This document shows, piece after piece, positions 10,101 through 17,818 of a DNA stretch of 64,000 bases. The stretch is from positions 24,580 to 88,579 of the IMG/VR virus record IMGVR_UViG_3300034093_001036; one strand, given 5' to 3'. The stretch comes from a virus. Position 1 is the first letter of the stretch. Every line of letters starts with the position of its first letter. The notes below the pieces were generated by a model. It saw only the letters and a program-made list of their open reading frames with translations. It had not been told where the DNA came from and did not search any database. The translations under genes were made by a program, and so were the position numbers.

Positions 10101-12954
10101 CTGGAACTTGAACTCCATGGTATGTGCCTGCTGGAAGAGTTATAGTTGATGATCCAGTTACTACTCTTTTTTTACTATTAACTCTTTCATCAATGCTGTA
10201 GTCTAAGATTAAACCTTGTCTTTTTGCCTCATCAAGAATTTTTCTACTTTCATCAGGTGTAGTTCCTAATCCCTTACCCATATTAAATCTATAGTCTGTT
10301 GCATACAGTCCTTGAGATTTTACATAGCCTGGGTCGTTTGGACTTATTATTTTTGGAATTTCTTTCTTATATAAATTGTCAACTATTGAATCATTTATAA
10401 ATGGGCTTTTAGATTCTTGAATTGACTTTAAGAATGCATTATCTAGCGCTTGTGCCTGTACTGCAGACATTCCAGATGGAGACCATTTGCCTGCTCCACC
10501 CTTAATCCATTCATCTATAAACTGTTGCTTAGGTACTCCACCAGTTAGGCTAGGCATTGCTTTATTCATCCACTCAGGGAAGTTGAACATAAGACTGTGC
10601 TTTGTTGTTGTTACTGGTGGCAAACCTTGTGATATTAGAACCTGTTCCATAGTTATAAGTTTTAACTTTTGATCGGGAGACATATTAGGATTGCTCTTAA
10701 TAATGTCTGATATTAGTCTTGGCTCGCTGCGTCCGCCTACGTGTGTTTCATTAATTGCAACTGATTTAGCATCTGTTGTTGCTGCTACTTCAGGAGCAAA
10801 TGCTAATCCTTGAACTCTTCCGCCTGCAACCATGTGTGCAATGGCTGGTCTATTTGCTGGATCCTGTGCTGATTGTTGAGGGATTACTGCTTCACCAGGA
10901 GTTAGGTCTGCGTTTACGCTATCTTTATTTCCAGTTCCTGGAACGCTTGTTGTTCCTTTACCATATTTTTTAGGTGTAGGCAAGCGCTTTCCAGCACTGG
11001 GACCCGTAAATCCTATTTGTGCTGCAATGGCTCTTCTGTATGCATTTGCCAACATGTTAACTGCTGCTGTTTCAGAAGTAAAGGTTTGTCTTAATCTTTG
11101 ATGAACTTGATCAAGTGATGCTGCAACTGCTGATGCCTCTAACTGTTCTTTAGTTAAATAGTTTGTCTGCTCTCCTAATATTTGACTTGATTGACCCGTT
11201 CTGTTGTACATAGATTTTAATCCTGCAAACATTTTAATTATATTAGCAACAGCGTTTGCAATCAAACCAAATCCCATTAAAAGAACTGGTCCAACACCAG
11301 CAAGAGCAACTGTAAGAATAGTTAAGAATTTTTTAGTACCATCTCCTAAGTTATTAAACTTGTCAAGAATTTTCCCAACAAACTCAACAATAGGGGTTAA
11401 TGCTTTTAAGAATTGTTCTCCTACTGGAGCAATAGCCAATTTTAAATCTTCCATTGATTTTTTAAATTTGTATGTTGTTGTATTCTGAATTTTATCCAAT
11501 TCTCGTTGTGACAAGATTGCAAGTTCTTCTGTAGTTGCTTTTGTTAATGATAAGACTCTCTGTGCTTGTGTACCCTGGGTTGTTACGTTTTGAAACAGTG
11601 TGGAAAGTCTTGAAAACTGGAACTTACCAAATAGTTGTTCAATAGCACGAGCACGGTTAAGTGGGTCAAGAGTATCAAGTGCTTGTGCGAACCCAACAAC
11701 AGTTGCTTTAATGTCTCCTTGGTTGGCTTCAACAATTCCTTTAATATTTACGCCAAGTTCTCCAAGAAACTTGCTTGCCTTTGTTGATGGATTAATTAAT
11801 GATGCAAGACCAGACTTAAGTGCGTTAGCGCCTTCGGATGCATTGATTCCACCTTCTTTCATTGCTGTAAGGAAAAATGCTAAGTCTTCAACGTTTCCAC
11901 CAAGTTGCTTAACAACTGGTCCAGCCTTTGGAATTGCTATTGTTAAATCTTCAATAGATACTACAGTTTGGTTTTCAACTGCGTTAAGGAAATCAATTTT
12001 GTTTGCAAGATCTTCTGCTGCAACGCCAAAAGCGTTAGTTACAGAAATTGTTGTCTCTAATGCCTGCGTTTGTTCTACTCCGCCAAGAACTGCAAGCCTT
12101 GTTGCCTGTACAACTTGTGCAACTAATTCTGCACCCATCTTGCCCATTGCTGCAGCATCTGCAGCCATTTTCATTGTGTCTTCTATTGCAACGCCATACT
12201 TAGTATATTCTGTTGCAAGTTTTTGAATTTGCTTAACCATTGCATCAGTTTCTGCTTGTGTTGTAAACATTTCTCCATACACACGCTTAAATCTAATTGC
12301 CTGCTCTTCAAGTTTCATGAATGTTTTTGAAGCAACTGTACCAAGCATTGCAAGTGGAACAGTAAAACCAACCATTAACTGACGTCCTGCCCACTGAGTA
12401 TTCTTACCAAAGTTTAGGAGATTGGTTGATCCTTGTCTTAATAATTGATTAAGTAGTTGTTGTCTCTGTGCAGCAATGGCTGTTTGTGTGCCCAGATTTT
12501 TCATATCAAGCGTTAGAGGTCTTACCGCAATTGCTTGTAGTGCTCCATTGGCACCTCTGCCCATTTTTACATACTGGGTCTGTATATCTTTTACACGCTC
12601 TCGTGCAACTTTATTTAATGTTTCAAATTCAGATCTAAACAGTCTTCCAAAAGTTTTTGTTGCTGCTCCAGTATATCTAAAATATTCTCTAGATGTTAAC
12701 TTGTTTCTTTCTAAAGCATTAGTAAAAGACTCTGTACTTGATGTTACTGTTCGCATAGATGCTTGGAATTTTCCAGTAGCATTTATGCTGTTCATCAAGT
12801 TCTGTGCTTGATTTGCTGCTACCGCTGAGGCTGCGGTACCAGACTTTGCCATTTGTGTATGGAAGGCTGATATTTGACGTTGTAGAAGTTTTAGACTTGC
12901 TAAAGCATCAGACGTATCAATATTTACATGAATATTGGATTCTACATCAGCCAT
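4087..12954 (-). CDS. Tail tape measure protein (2955 residues)
   Basis: This is the largest gene in the window. The first ~560 residues match the TP901-type tape measure core (alpha-helical, with AAAMGKMG and NALKSGLASLI segments). Very hydrophobic Gly/Ala-rich stretches lie near residues 1490-1580 and 1770-1810, and long coiled coils occupy about 2400-2750. Two tape-measure motifs of the form DxVPAxLTPGEF appear near residues 675 and 2880. At about 0.15 nm per residue the tail would be near 440 nm long. Residues ~1025-1280 do not look like tape measure: they carry a Gly-rich loop plus FVKP lysine, then a GDKDLKKGNLGGN segment and a VFDKASG segment, resembling the order of motifs in PI3K/HipA-like kinase folds. 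A Shine-Dalgarno AGAGGTG precedes the ATG. The major late-tail function is certain; the kinase-like insert is an inference. Confidence 0.95.
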   Translation of the reverse strand: MADVESNIHVNIDTSDALASLKLLQRQISAFHTQMAKSGTAASAVAANQAQNLMNSINATGKFQASMRTVTSSTESFTNALERNKLTSREYFRYTGAATKTFGRLFRSEFETLNKVARERVKDIQTQYVKMGRGANGALQAIAVRPLTLDMKNLGTQTAIAAQRQQLLNQLLRQGSTNLLNFGKNTQWAGRQLMVGFTVPLAMLGTVASKTFMKLEEQAIRFKRVYGEMFTTQAETDAMVKQIQKLATEYTKYGVAIEDTMKMAADAAAMGKMGAELVAQVVQATRLAVLGGVEQTQALETTISVTNAFGVAAEDLANKIDFLNAVENQTVVSIEDLTIAIPKAGPVVKQLGGNVEDLAFFLTAMKEGGINASEGANALKSGLASLINPSTKASKFLGELGVNIKGIVEANQGDIKATVVGFAQALDTLDPLNRARAIEQLFGKFQFSRLSTLFQNVTTQGTQAQRVLSLTKATTEELAILSQRELDKIQNTTTYKFKKSMEDLKLAIAPVGEQFLKALTPIVEFVGKILDKFNNLGDGTKKFLTILTVALAGVGPVLLMGFGLIANAVANIIKMFAGLKSMYNRTGQSSQILGEQTNYLTKEQLEASAVAASLDQVHQRLRQTFTSETAAVNMLANAYRRAIAAQIGFTGPSAGKRLPTPKKYGKGTTSVPGTGNKDSVNADLTPGEAVIPQQSAQDPANRPAIAHMVAGGRVQGLAFAPEVAATTDAKSVAINETHVGGRSEPRLISDIIKSNPNMSPDQKLKLITMEQVLISQGLPPVTTTKHSLMFNFPEWMNKAMPSLTGGVPKQQFIDEWIKGGAGKWSPSGMSAVQAQALDNAFLKSIQESKSPFINDSIVDNLYKKEIPKIISPNDPGYVKSQGLYATDYRFNMGKGLGTTPDESRKILDEAKRQGLILDYSIDERVNSKKRVVTGSSTITLPAGTYHGVQVPEGTVVNMNRLGAGTTPVISQGTKAAKKAKVAAPPSAPQLLDLEKAMEHKEKLRAVAIEASQTAFGAKKPTNFGVQETQSSGRSNFMSTIGGVFTKPDGSKVFVKPMLSELDAIAEKRGTEIARAQGLLAPRQTIKTMIDPTDIDEPDVKKKRKIIVLESPYDSRFDPNTMPKTFTEKEYIKQLVASSLRGDKDLKKGNLGGNVVTDVGAAGVFDKASGTRSYSAGLPSMEAIAMHNLKGVSGPNANNSPFWFGNATADIPQNIQSADEYERKIKDEINRTLPKLRKTIDGFKLDAGDPAKKVYEDMYKRLQAGLNADWKKVYNFHRSILVKPDEVLEDKKGNLKPIPTKPNNGKLKSDSGSIKDTRLAPASVASSVRQGPKGRIVGKANAPGSKNATVNAILAGVKGSVAKAKAAGATIGKTISQSAAASSRTALYGTGSIDADAKSLRRQMEKRQRAEAKTQAKTAASRTKLYGMGPMDADAKSMRRQMERRTKLANSVAYQKRIISERAAAQFTPAPSVSGTPMGPSMANGKFETTKLQRLKNNRQNAKVAGKGGMGIAGGVGMAAGAAMIGSMVPGKVGEISQKLMMPLMGLSMIIPMLKSPASALAVGLLATVGSFAALRMSFDKAADQVLEEGEKFKGSTSALQTIAKFGGKTTASEQMDLRRKNSFAMLGAATGKTTYGEAYAQTAEGKALTARISKQNADGKGNVAVKDLGGQLSAAIMSGAMDMSQAKSLAMNAARQAGDMSIGIKVIAQLESLLGPNGENLVNDPLNVRINMVNANAKNMKTSADNVKNAGVLQQLAGQKVTQGLGIGASALGGAAAGAGIGTALGPAGTLAGAIIGAGIGTAVGAIGGYFASKKYAKEAAVLGATYAVDAKIAMEQNKQMLDSLDMYYQKKIEELRLQGKINEALELEKEYLGDKEKGKVGKRDQLTAAQAKMQGDIVSQYNSAGGLQEAMMSGMKKATTAKYKNDPNQLAYIDTVNQQSKNLRKDGLIDSGQEFLIQAKMASGDIPPAVFRSLLQMATDNKDMAPVMMKIITKFSGATSESIGVAAQNILDAKGTINKTVQTKFITRVEAFEKDSDALDFTKNIIKLNSLNTVIPSDVMVSYYTDKSKESQEAYASLNKMLDAIEGSKDLTAKIVYEIMPEVKGTAAFDEAYFNTLTEDQQKVYTTTISTLVNIPEPKIEASEDYKAWLKEPAPRGGQGVTGSLSYKIQKYTEAQGYKAVTDNLSVGVKAPVGGNTPADGNKVQSSPLDDLVKKLRDVRMNQIKVTEGWGASRKALDKLFGGNKTIDVFSGIENDLRGLGTSQDFIELIVGMDPKVYEQKKNSLFKFDNKKNIVGLKEDAKNIQEALNSITMGDWKSSMEADFKAIENQSTAFNKLANLGVPVAEAYQLISDKTLAAAIANGVNDKSLRTLISNYKLLTAAQEKSAAIQGVKTDIAQFKKNTIQEARLRSKYGAEDAFAISSDENLQSMESQIASQQSRLNKLIANGAPTAIIVKAQGELNDLIDDFTERLNQLKSTVEFMQGLFDKGFSNAMQAFDVQETALNIQFKIDTKSQNAVIKEAQNAIAAIQYEIDDKEAALKGIEEQEQKINDKYDERIKALDEVEKLNSSISNQQKGQLTLAEALTSGDISAAAKAVQDMRAQAAADAVTKQKDAVEKSREYELSRVKTQGGKTRLELEKEIKDLQDKIFKIEEEKLEPAQEFIRLRQIILDKDIEGLTVLGKTKDAWEAIKNQVDLALIKSAAFVDSMKLALETQAKLIAAYQAQPGNTSSNSGTTATQGPGPFVPDPKASTEGNKKAEDINKAALEKAADYAPAIAAAAFHPSANAAMENGIIGALSIASQIKAAAIAAAEAISVQNQASNLSRFKAKEAADLAAEQAAINAKGRVGRMNGGIIPKMFSLGGFAKGTDTVPAMLTPGEFIMSKYAVDTYGVDTMRKINNGESVGGAVYNNTYTLTVNAKTNANPNEIAQAVMSTIKQVDDRRIRGVSLNARN

Positions 12955-12972
12955 CCATTAACACCTCTTTAT

Positions 12973-13296
12973 TTAGTTATTTGCAAGGTTGCCAAGTAGT
13001 GATGCGTCAGAAAGTTTAATTCCTGATGCCTCTTCGACAATCTTGTATACTGTTGGAAGATCTAGATTTTCTTCTAGGGCTTCCTTGTCTTCTGCCAATT
13101 CTGGCTTGTATTGTTTCATTGCGATTTGAACACAGTCCATTAACAAATCCATAGACTTTTCGTTATCTTCTGCGACCTTTGCAATGTCTTCAAACTTCTT
13201 CATAAACGGACGAAGTAGAGAAATCTTAAGTGGTCTTACCTTGATCTTTGTTCCATCGATCAGAGTTACTGTCTTTTCTTCAGTGGCGATTGCCAT
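12973..13296 (-). CDS. Tail assembly chaperone, short (gpG-like) paralog
   Basis: A 107-residue acidic protein directly upstream of the tape measure, the position of tail assembly chaperones. Its core (VTLIDGTKIKVRPLKIS, then DLPTVYKIVEEASGIKL) aligns with the N-terminal domain of the neighbouring 226-residue gene (KISLVDDRVIIAAPLKIK, DLPTIYDVIDVAAGIKI), so the two are tandem paralogs. Only 18 bases separate its stop from the tape measure ATG, leaving no room for a frameshifted extension. It has a strong Shine-Dalgarno AAGGAGG and its own TGGTATAAT promoter about 30 bases upstream. Confidence 0.8.
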   Translation of the reverse strand: MAIATEEKTVTLIDGTKIKVRPLKISLLRPFMKKFEDIAKVAEDNEKSMDLLMDCVQIAMKQYKPELAEDKEALEENLDLPTVYKIVEEASGIKLSDASLLGNLANN

Positions 13297-13351
13297 TTAT
13301 TCCTCCTTATAAGGTTTAGTTAATTATACCATAGCGCAGGCTTATTTCTGG

Positions 13352-14032
13352 CTATTCGGAAACCTCATAATCAATACCCATGCCAATGCCAAACCCTGCT
13401 CTTTCAGCATTTACTCCTTGTAGGGCCAGAATATCATTTCCATTTCCTGTTGCACCCTTGCTAAATACTCTAGCCTTCATGTCTTCCCATTCATTACCGC
13501 TACCAGAATTTTTATCTAAATCTACACCTTGCATTGCTGCAGCAAACTTTTTATCACTGTAGTCTAATTCTCTTTTTATCTTTAGTGTGGCTGTTAGTTC
13601 TTGCATAGACATTGATGATTCTAACTGATCATAGTCTTTCCATATACCGATCAAAAAAACCTCTGACTCTAGTTTTGCCAAGTCTAAGGTTTCCCATGTT
13701 GATCCACTGTCAACTGCCTGATTTTTAACAGTGTCTTCTGACTTCTCATTAATTTTGATTCCCGCTGCAACATCAATAACATCATAGATAGTTGGTAAGT
13801 CTAGGCTGTCTTCTAAATCTTCAATAGTTTTAATTGATGGGCAATATTGTTGCATTGCAATAAGAGCGCATTGAGCCAAAATAGATATTGATTCATCATC
13901 ACTTTTTGCTTCTTTAATTTTTTCAAAGGTTTCTAAAAATTCTCTTAAGTATTTTATTTTTAATGGGGCAGCAATAATAACTCTATCATCTACTAGTGAT
14001 ATTTTTTTTGTTTCATATATTTTTGTTGCCAT
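13352..14032 (-). CDS. Tail assembly chaperone, long (gpGT-like) form
   Basis: The first ~100 residues form the gpG-like domain shared with the next gene; the second half (ESEVFLIGIWKDYDQLESSM, then KKFAAAMQGVDLDK) is the C-terminal part seen in actinophage tail chaperones, which elsewhere is often joined by a programmed frameshift. Here both halves are in one continuous frame. I start it at the ATG at 14032 (MATKIYE), because a TGGTATACT box lies exactly six bases before this ATG, predicting a leaderless mRNA. An in-frame TTG at 14062 would start inside the stem of the terminator upstream. Confidence 0.8.
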   Translation of the reverse strand: MATKIYETKKISLVDDRVIIAAPLKIKYLREFLETFEKIKEAKSDDESISILAQCALIAMQQYCPSIKTIEDLEDSLDLPTIYDVIDVAAGIKINEKSEDTVKNQAVDSGSTWETLDLAKLESEVFLIGIWKDYDQLESSMSMQELTATLKIKRELDYSDKKFAAAMQGVDLDKNSGSGNEWEDMKARVFSKGATGNGNDILALQGVNAERAGFGIGMGIDYEVSE

Positions 14033-14038
14033 TATATA

Positions 14039-14047
14039 AGTATACCA
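14039..14047 (-). promoter_or_regulatory. Leaderless extended -10 promoter of tail chaperone gene
   Basis: TGGTATACT ends six bases before the ATG at 14032, so transcription should start at or next to the start codon. It lies directly behind the T-tract of the terminator at 14055-14080, so the chaperone-tape measure unit is transcribed separately from the major tail protein. Confidence 0.6.
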
Positions 14048-14054
14048 AACAGAA

Positions 14055-14080
14055 AGGCCCAACCCCGAAGGATTGAGCCT
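14055..14080 (-). terminator. Intrinsic terminator after major tail protein
   Basis: On the minus strand an 11-pair stem (AGGCTCAATCC / GGGTTGGGCCT, with two G-U pairs) closes a four-base TTCG loop and runs into TTTCTGTTT. The G-U pairs become mismatches on the plus strand, so it is strand-specific. It sits between the major tail protein and the tail chaperones, where high tail-tube expression must be uncoupled. Confidence 0.85.
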
Positions 14081-14098
14081 CTCATATATTAAGTTGTA

Positions 14099-14758
14099 TT
14101 ATACTGCTGTTGCTAGTGTGCGGTCTACGATCTTACCGTATGACGCATTGTCGTTTGGAAGAAGACGGAATGAAACTTCAAACATTGAAGCCTCGTCACG
14201 CTTTGCAGATACTGTCACATTCTCAATTGATAGTGCACGGTATGCTACATAGATTCTTTCCTTGTTGATCGCTGCTGAACCAGATCCTGGTCCTACTGCT
14301 ACAATACCACGCTCTAGTGGAACGTCACCAATATCTCCTGCTGACATTCTTAGTGTCGATAGGTTGGATGCTGTTGCGATTTCCTCATTTGATGCAATTG
14401 CTACTAGAAGATTTTCTAGTGTTGCTTCTGCAAAAGATGTATTTAGATTAACTGTCATACCCTGCTTGAATAAACGAGCAACGTCGAGAAGTTGATCTAC
14501 TGCTACATCACCAAAGTCTGGCTGGAATGCGAGTTCCAAACCATTTGATGTGTATCCTATATTTGTGTAATCTTCGTCAAGTGACAAAGTTTCCTTATAG
14601 GATGTTGTGGATGCTGTAAGTGCTGGAAGATCAGTGCTTGCTTGTGTATCAGTGATCGCTCCTGTTGCGTCTACATATCCGATTGGGCCTGAATCATGCG
14701 TAAATAGTGCTGCTGCACCTACGATGATGTTACTACTTGAACCACGGCTGTATGCCAT
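14099..14758 (-). CDS. Major tail (tube) protein
   Basis: A 219-residue protein placed between the neck proteins and the tail chaperones and followed by a strong terminator, as expected for the abundant tail-tube subunit. The sequence is beta-rich with an acidic N-terminal half (SLDEDYTNIGYTSNGLEL) and a conserved tube-like C-terminal part (FEVSFRLLPNDNASYG). The start has a GAGGTGAAAAT Shine-Dalgarno, and a promoter box TAGTATAAT lies about 50 bases upstream. No sheath gene is seen nearby, favouring a siphovirus. Confidence 0.85.
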   Translation of the reverse strand: MAYSRGSSSNIIVGAAALFTHDSGPIGYVDATGAITDTQASTDLPALTASTTSYKETLSLDEDYTNIGYTSNGLELAFQPDFGDVAVDQLLDVARLFKQGMTVNLNTSFAEATLENLLVAIASNEEIATASNLSTLRMSAGDIGDVPLERGIVAVGPGSGSAAINKERIYVAYRALSIENVTVSAKRDEASMFEVSFRLLPNDNASYGKIVDRTLATAV

Positions 14759-14806
14759 ATTTTCACCTCTTTCATTTTATTGGAAGGGGGTTGTTTCCTC
14801 ATGCTA

Positions 14807-14815
14807 ATTATACTA
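14807..14815 (-). promoter_or_regulatory. Promoter of major tail protein gene
   Basis: TAGTATAAT on the minus strand would give a leader of roughly 40 bases containing the GAGGTG ribosome site of the major tail protein gene. Confidence 0.45.
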
Positions 14816-14830
14816 CCTCTTTATTATAAA

Positions 14831-15340
14831 TTAATTAGCATGCCAATCATAGTCTATGATGATTTTATTCCCCGCATAGGTACGGGCTGTTCCAAAGTCA
14901 ACTATATCTCTGGTTTCTTCTAGTTGGTAGATCTTAAAGTTATGGAAGAACATTGGCTTGGATTCTAGGTTCCAGGATGTAGGATTTTCTGCTGCCCATT
15001 CATTTAAATCTTTTGCTGAGTCATCTCCATTATCCAGAAGGTCACTTACCTGCTGCTGGGTTATGACCATATTCTTTTGTGCGTCATCACCTACTGAATA
15101 AAAATAGTATAGAAGTTGCTCACATTTAATGTATGGGAATGGGGTTCTTCTCATCTTAAACATTCTGTCGTATACCCCAAATACCCCATTGCTTTGTGGA
15201 AATGTTTCAGTTAGTGCATCAATTTCTGTTGGAAGAGTTGGGAAAAAATATGTTGTTCCTTGACCACTAAACCCAGGATTTATTTTTTCTGCTAGATAGG
15301 CGTTAATAATTGTAGGTGGATGATGAATTAATGCAGACAT
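14831..15340 (-). CDS. Neck protein, probable tail terminator
   Basis: A 169-residue protein directly before the major tail protein in transcription order. It contains FPTLPTEIDALTETFPQSNG followed by a charged helical part, and ends in a strand-rich segment (NKIIIDYDWHAN), consistent with the tail-terminator slot of the head-to-tail gene order. Its ATG shares a base with the stop of the upstream gene. The role is deduced from position and size rather than from a motif. Confidence 0.65.
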   Translation of the reverse strand: MSALIHHPPTIINAYLAEKINPGFSGQGTTYFFPTLPTEIDALTETFPQSNGVFGVYDRMFKMRRTPFPYIKCEQLLYYFYSVGDDAQKNMVITQQQVSDLLDNGDDSAKDLNEWAAENPTSWNLESKPMFFHNFKIYQLEETRDIVDFGTARTYAGNKIIIDYDWHAN

Positions 15341-16014
15341 TATACACCCACTCCTGCGTTAGCAATCCAGCGATATCCAGTTGATAGGCCTTTAGACTTG
15401 CCAATTCTTTTTCCTGCTGGCATATCTTTTTTATATACTTTTGGATTTTCAAGATACCTTGCAACTCCACTTGTTCTTAAAAACGCTTGTGAGAAATACT
15501 TATTAAAAAACATGTCAAAGACTTTTTCGAAACCGCCTTCTACTTCTGTTCCTCCAGGGTTTAAAATTTCAACAGGACCTCTTGTAAACACTGTTTCTCC
15601 GTTATCATCAAACGCTAATACCTGTGCGACTCTTGGTCTAATTGTAACTGGAATTCCTTCTTCCATGATTCTTGCTTTATCGTAGAACGGTGTACGTGAT
15701 CCATCTTTAATAGATTTAGACTGACTAAAAGATGATCTAAAAGATAGTCCTAGATTGCTTGTTGTGTATGAAATATCGTATAGTCTTGCTTCTGGGCTTC
15801 CAGTCATAGTCCATTCGTAAACATGATGAAGCATTTGTGGATTAACTTTTGCGTTTGAGTCTATAAACTCTTTCATTATTTCTACTGTTTCCATTCCTAG
15901 AGTTTTTAGGAATACAGTCTTTCCTCTTTGGATACCCTCTAAAAATCCTACAGAATAATTAACAATATTGTTCATATCTTTTTTAAATTGTTTTGAATTA
16001 AATGTTGTTATCAT
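15340..16014 (-). CDS. HK97 gp10-like head-tail completion protein
   Basis: A 224-residue protein starting with a helix that includes FNSKQFKKDMNNIVNY and a long basic C-terminus (KKDMPAGKRIGKSKG). Its size, N-terminal helix and position before the tail terminator fit the HK97 gp10-like family, which caps the tail or completes the neck. It overlaps both neighbours by one to four bases (ATGA-type junctions), so it is part of a coupled neck operon. Confidence 0.6.
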   Translation of the reverse strand: MITTFNSKQFKKDMNNIVNYSVGFLEGIQRGKTVFLKTLGMETVEIMKEFIDSNAKVNPQMLHHVYEWTMTGSPEARLYDISYTTSNLGLSFRSSFSQSKSIKDGSRTPFYDKARIMEEGIPVTIRPRVAQVLAFDDNGETVFTRGPVEILNPGGTEVEGGFEKVFDMFFNKYFSQAFLRTSGVARYLENPKVYKKDMPAGKRIGKSKGLSTGYRWIANAGVGV

Positions 16015-16460
16015 ACATCACCTGATTGATTTTCTGATCTTCTTATTACTACTTTATAAGATTCAATATTTCCAAATGGCCCTGTAAATGGTTCATAGGT
16101 TGCTAGTTCAAAAAGTGTTCCTTTGCCAGACCTAGGTCCTGATGTTTCCATATATATTAAGTTTCCTTCTTGGTCTTTAATATCTGTAATCAATATGTTT
16201 GTTAATGCGTTTTTGCTATCTAGCAAAGAAATTCTTATGTCAGATTTTACTCTTCCAACCAATATCGAGTTTTGTGTTATGTTTACATTTGGCTTTACTT
16301 CTTCTTTAAATGCTGAACCTCCAGAAGAAAAACTGCAAGCAAAGACTCTATCAAGAACCCATTGCTTTTTTATTGCTCCAAAATCACCCTGCTTAATTAT
16401 TGGATGATAAACAGATGCTTGCATTGGAAACATAAAGTCTGGGGTTTCGCAAACTGTCAT
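16011..16460 (-). CDS. Head-tail connector, stopper-like
   Basis: A 149-residue mostly beta protein between the adaptor-like 16460-17356 gene and the gp10-like gene, the slot of the head-closure or stopper protein. It has a Gly-rich SGPRSGKGTLF segment and a C-terminal strand pair (ESYKVVIRRSENQ). It overlaps its neighbours by one and four bases. No definitive family motif was recognised. Confidence 0.55.
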   Translation of the reverse strand: MTVCETPDFMFPMQASVYHPIIKQGDFGAIKKQWVLDRVFACSFSSGGSAFKEEVKPNVNITQNSILVGRVKSDIRISLLDSKNALTNILITDIKDQEGNLIYMETSGPRSGKGTLFELATYEPFTGPFGNIESYKVVIRRSENQSGDV

Positions 16461-17356
16461 TATAACACCCCAAGTTTTGTAATAGACTTAGCATACTTTG
16501 AAAGTATCTTGTCTACAATTATATTTCCCGTTCCTTCGAAAAGACCCTTGTCAAATTGAATTCTAAATTGATCTGTATTGTAAGAAGAAATAAATCTCTT
16601 GTAATAATCTAATTTGCCACACTCTATATCGTGAACAAGCATTTCTGTTGCTCTAACAATGTCTGATGGAACTGCAGTATATCCATGCTCAACAGTTACT
16701 AGATAATCCCAACCTCTTCCAAACCCTCTATAGATAAACTGAGGATCTAGGGAGTCAGATGCTGCTGCAGGCAAAACTAGTGGTGCTGATTCTGCTCTAT
16801 TAATGTTGTCTGTTGACTTTTCAATAATTGCTGTCTTGTCTGACGAGACTTCGTATTCTCTATCTTCTACTAATTTATTGTTTTCATATACCGTCAAAAC
16901 TTTTTTAACATCATCCCAAACTGGAAGATAATCTGCTCCAGTTCCTTCAAAGTGTAAAACTTTTTTCTTATAATAAAATCCTTCTGGAATTACAGAATCT
17001 ATTACCGCTCTTGCAATTTCTTCATTTACAGAGTATTTTGATATGTCTGATGCAGTGCTTGCTTTTGTTAATGGGTCAACGTATGGTCTTACAACTTCAT
17101 AAGTCTCATCTTGAAGAATTGCTTCTCCAACTGCCCCAAGATTTTTAACAATCTCAACCCTATAAGATGAATCATATTTACCTGGTAAAGATATGCTGAG
17201 ATTGTTTCCTGATACCTTATTTAAAAATGTTAATGTTGATACTGAGAGATCCGCCATATCAGTTATATTAACAGTTATAGTTGATGATGTTATTCCCGCA
17301 GGAACTACAAAATTAACAGGTATATCTGAATACGGCGAAACTCTCAATATCTCCAT
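16460..17356 (-). CDS. Head-tail connector (adaptor-like) with N-terminal beta domain
   Basis: A 298-residue protein. The N-terminal ~90 residues form an Ig-like beta domain (VNFVVPAGITSSTITVNITD). The C-terminal half is helical and contains AIARAVID-like and SDIVRATEMLVHDIECGKLD helices, as in portal-adjacent adaptors. An added Ig-like domain is unusual for a connector. It sits first after the capsid-side genes. Function is inferred from order and secondary structure. Confidence 0.55.
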   Translation of the reverse strand: MEILRVSPYSDIPVNFVVPAGITSSTITVNITDMADLSVSTLTFLNKVSGNNLSISLPGKYDSSYRVEIVKNLGAVGEAILQDETYEVVRPYVDPLTKASTASDISKYSVNEEIARAVIDSVIPEGFYYKKKVLHFEGTGADYLPVWDDVKKVLTVYENNKLVEDREYEVSSDKTAIIEKSTDNINRAESAPLVLPAAASDSLDPQFIYRGFGRGWDYLVTVEHGYTAVPSDIVRATEMLVHDIECGKLDYYKRFISSYNTDQFRIQFDKGLFEGTGNIIVDKILSKYAKSITKLGVL

Positions 17357-17362
17357 CTTTAA

Positions 17363-17779
17363 TTATCCGAAAGCCTTCTGGATTTCTTCTGGTGTAGCAA
17401 CTCTAACATGTGATCTAGTTAGCCACTTGTCTGCTTGCTTTTGTGTTACGATATTATATCCTCTGCTAAGAGTTCCAACTTCTTGCCAGTGAACGCTCTT
17501 TGTTGAGTGAAGCGCCACCTTTCCTGAAAGGTTTACATCTGTGTTAATTGTTTTACTTGCGCCGTCTGCTGCCATTGATCCAATAGCACCTGTCTCTGTA
17601 AAGCCTAGTGCTTGAACTGGCTCAACTACTGCTGGTGCTTCTACCACTGCTTCAACTACTGCTTCAACTACAGGTTCTACTGTAGGCTCTACTGCAACTT
17701 CTACTACTGGTGCTTCGACATAGTCATGCTCTTCTGCATTTTCTGCTGAAAACGGATTGTTATAATTATTATTTTCCAT
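17363..17779 (-). CDS. Conserved actinophage post-capsid protein with VEP/VEA repeat
   Basis: A 138-residue protein right after the capsid gene. The first ~60 residues are an acidic Pro/Val/Glu/Ala repeat, probably disordered. The C-terminal ~50 residues (VALHSTKSVHWQEVGTLSRG, then LTRSHVRVATPEEIQKAFG) resemble a small conserved domain that commonly follows the capsid gene in actinophages; its function is not known to me. It has a strong AAGGAGG ribosome site and its own TGATATAAT promoter. Confidence 0.6.
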   Translation of the reverse strand: MENNNYNNPFSAENAEEHDYVEAPVVEVAVEPTVEPVVEAVVEAVVEAPAVVEPVQALGFTETGAIGSMAADGASKTINTDVNLSGKVALHSTKSVHWQEVGTLSRGYNIVTQKQADKWLTRSHVRVATPEEIQKAFG

Positions 17780-17797
17780 TGTATCCTCCTTGTTTGT

Positions 17798-17806
17798 ATT
17801 ATATCA
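17798..17806 (-). promoter_or_regulatory. Promoter behind the capsid terminator
   Basis: TGATATAAT on the minus strand lies about 18 bases before the ATG at 17779, with an AAGGAGG ribosome site between them. It restarts transcription just after the hairpin at 17819-17849. Confidence 0.5.
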
Positions 17807-17818
17807 TTAAAGTATTAA

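Noticed and set aside
11600-12226. Rightward 208-codon open frame
   Set aside because: It lies antisense within the tape measure TP901 domain, has low-complexity Ser/Ala composition and no ribosome site.
12955-13296. Programmed frameshift in the short tail chaperone
   Set aside because: Only 18 bases separate its stop from the tape measure ATG, and the T-like part is already fused to the upstream paralog.
14033-14062. Longer tail chaperone start at TTG 14062
   Set aside because: It would lie within the terminator stem and T-tract; the leaderless promoter is placed exactly for the ATG at 14032.
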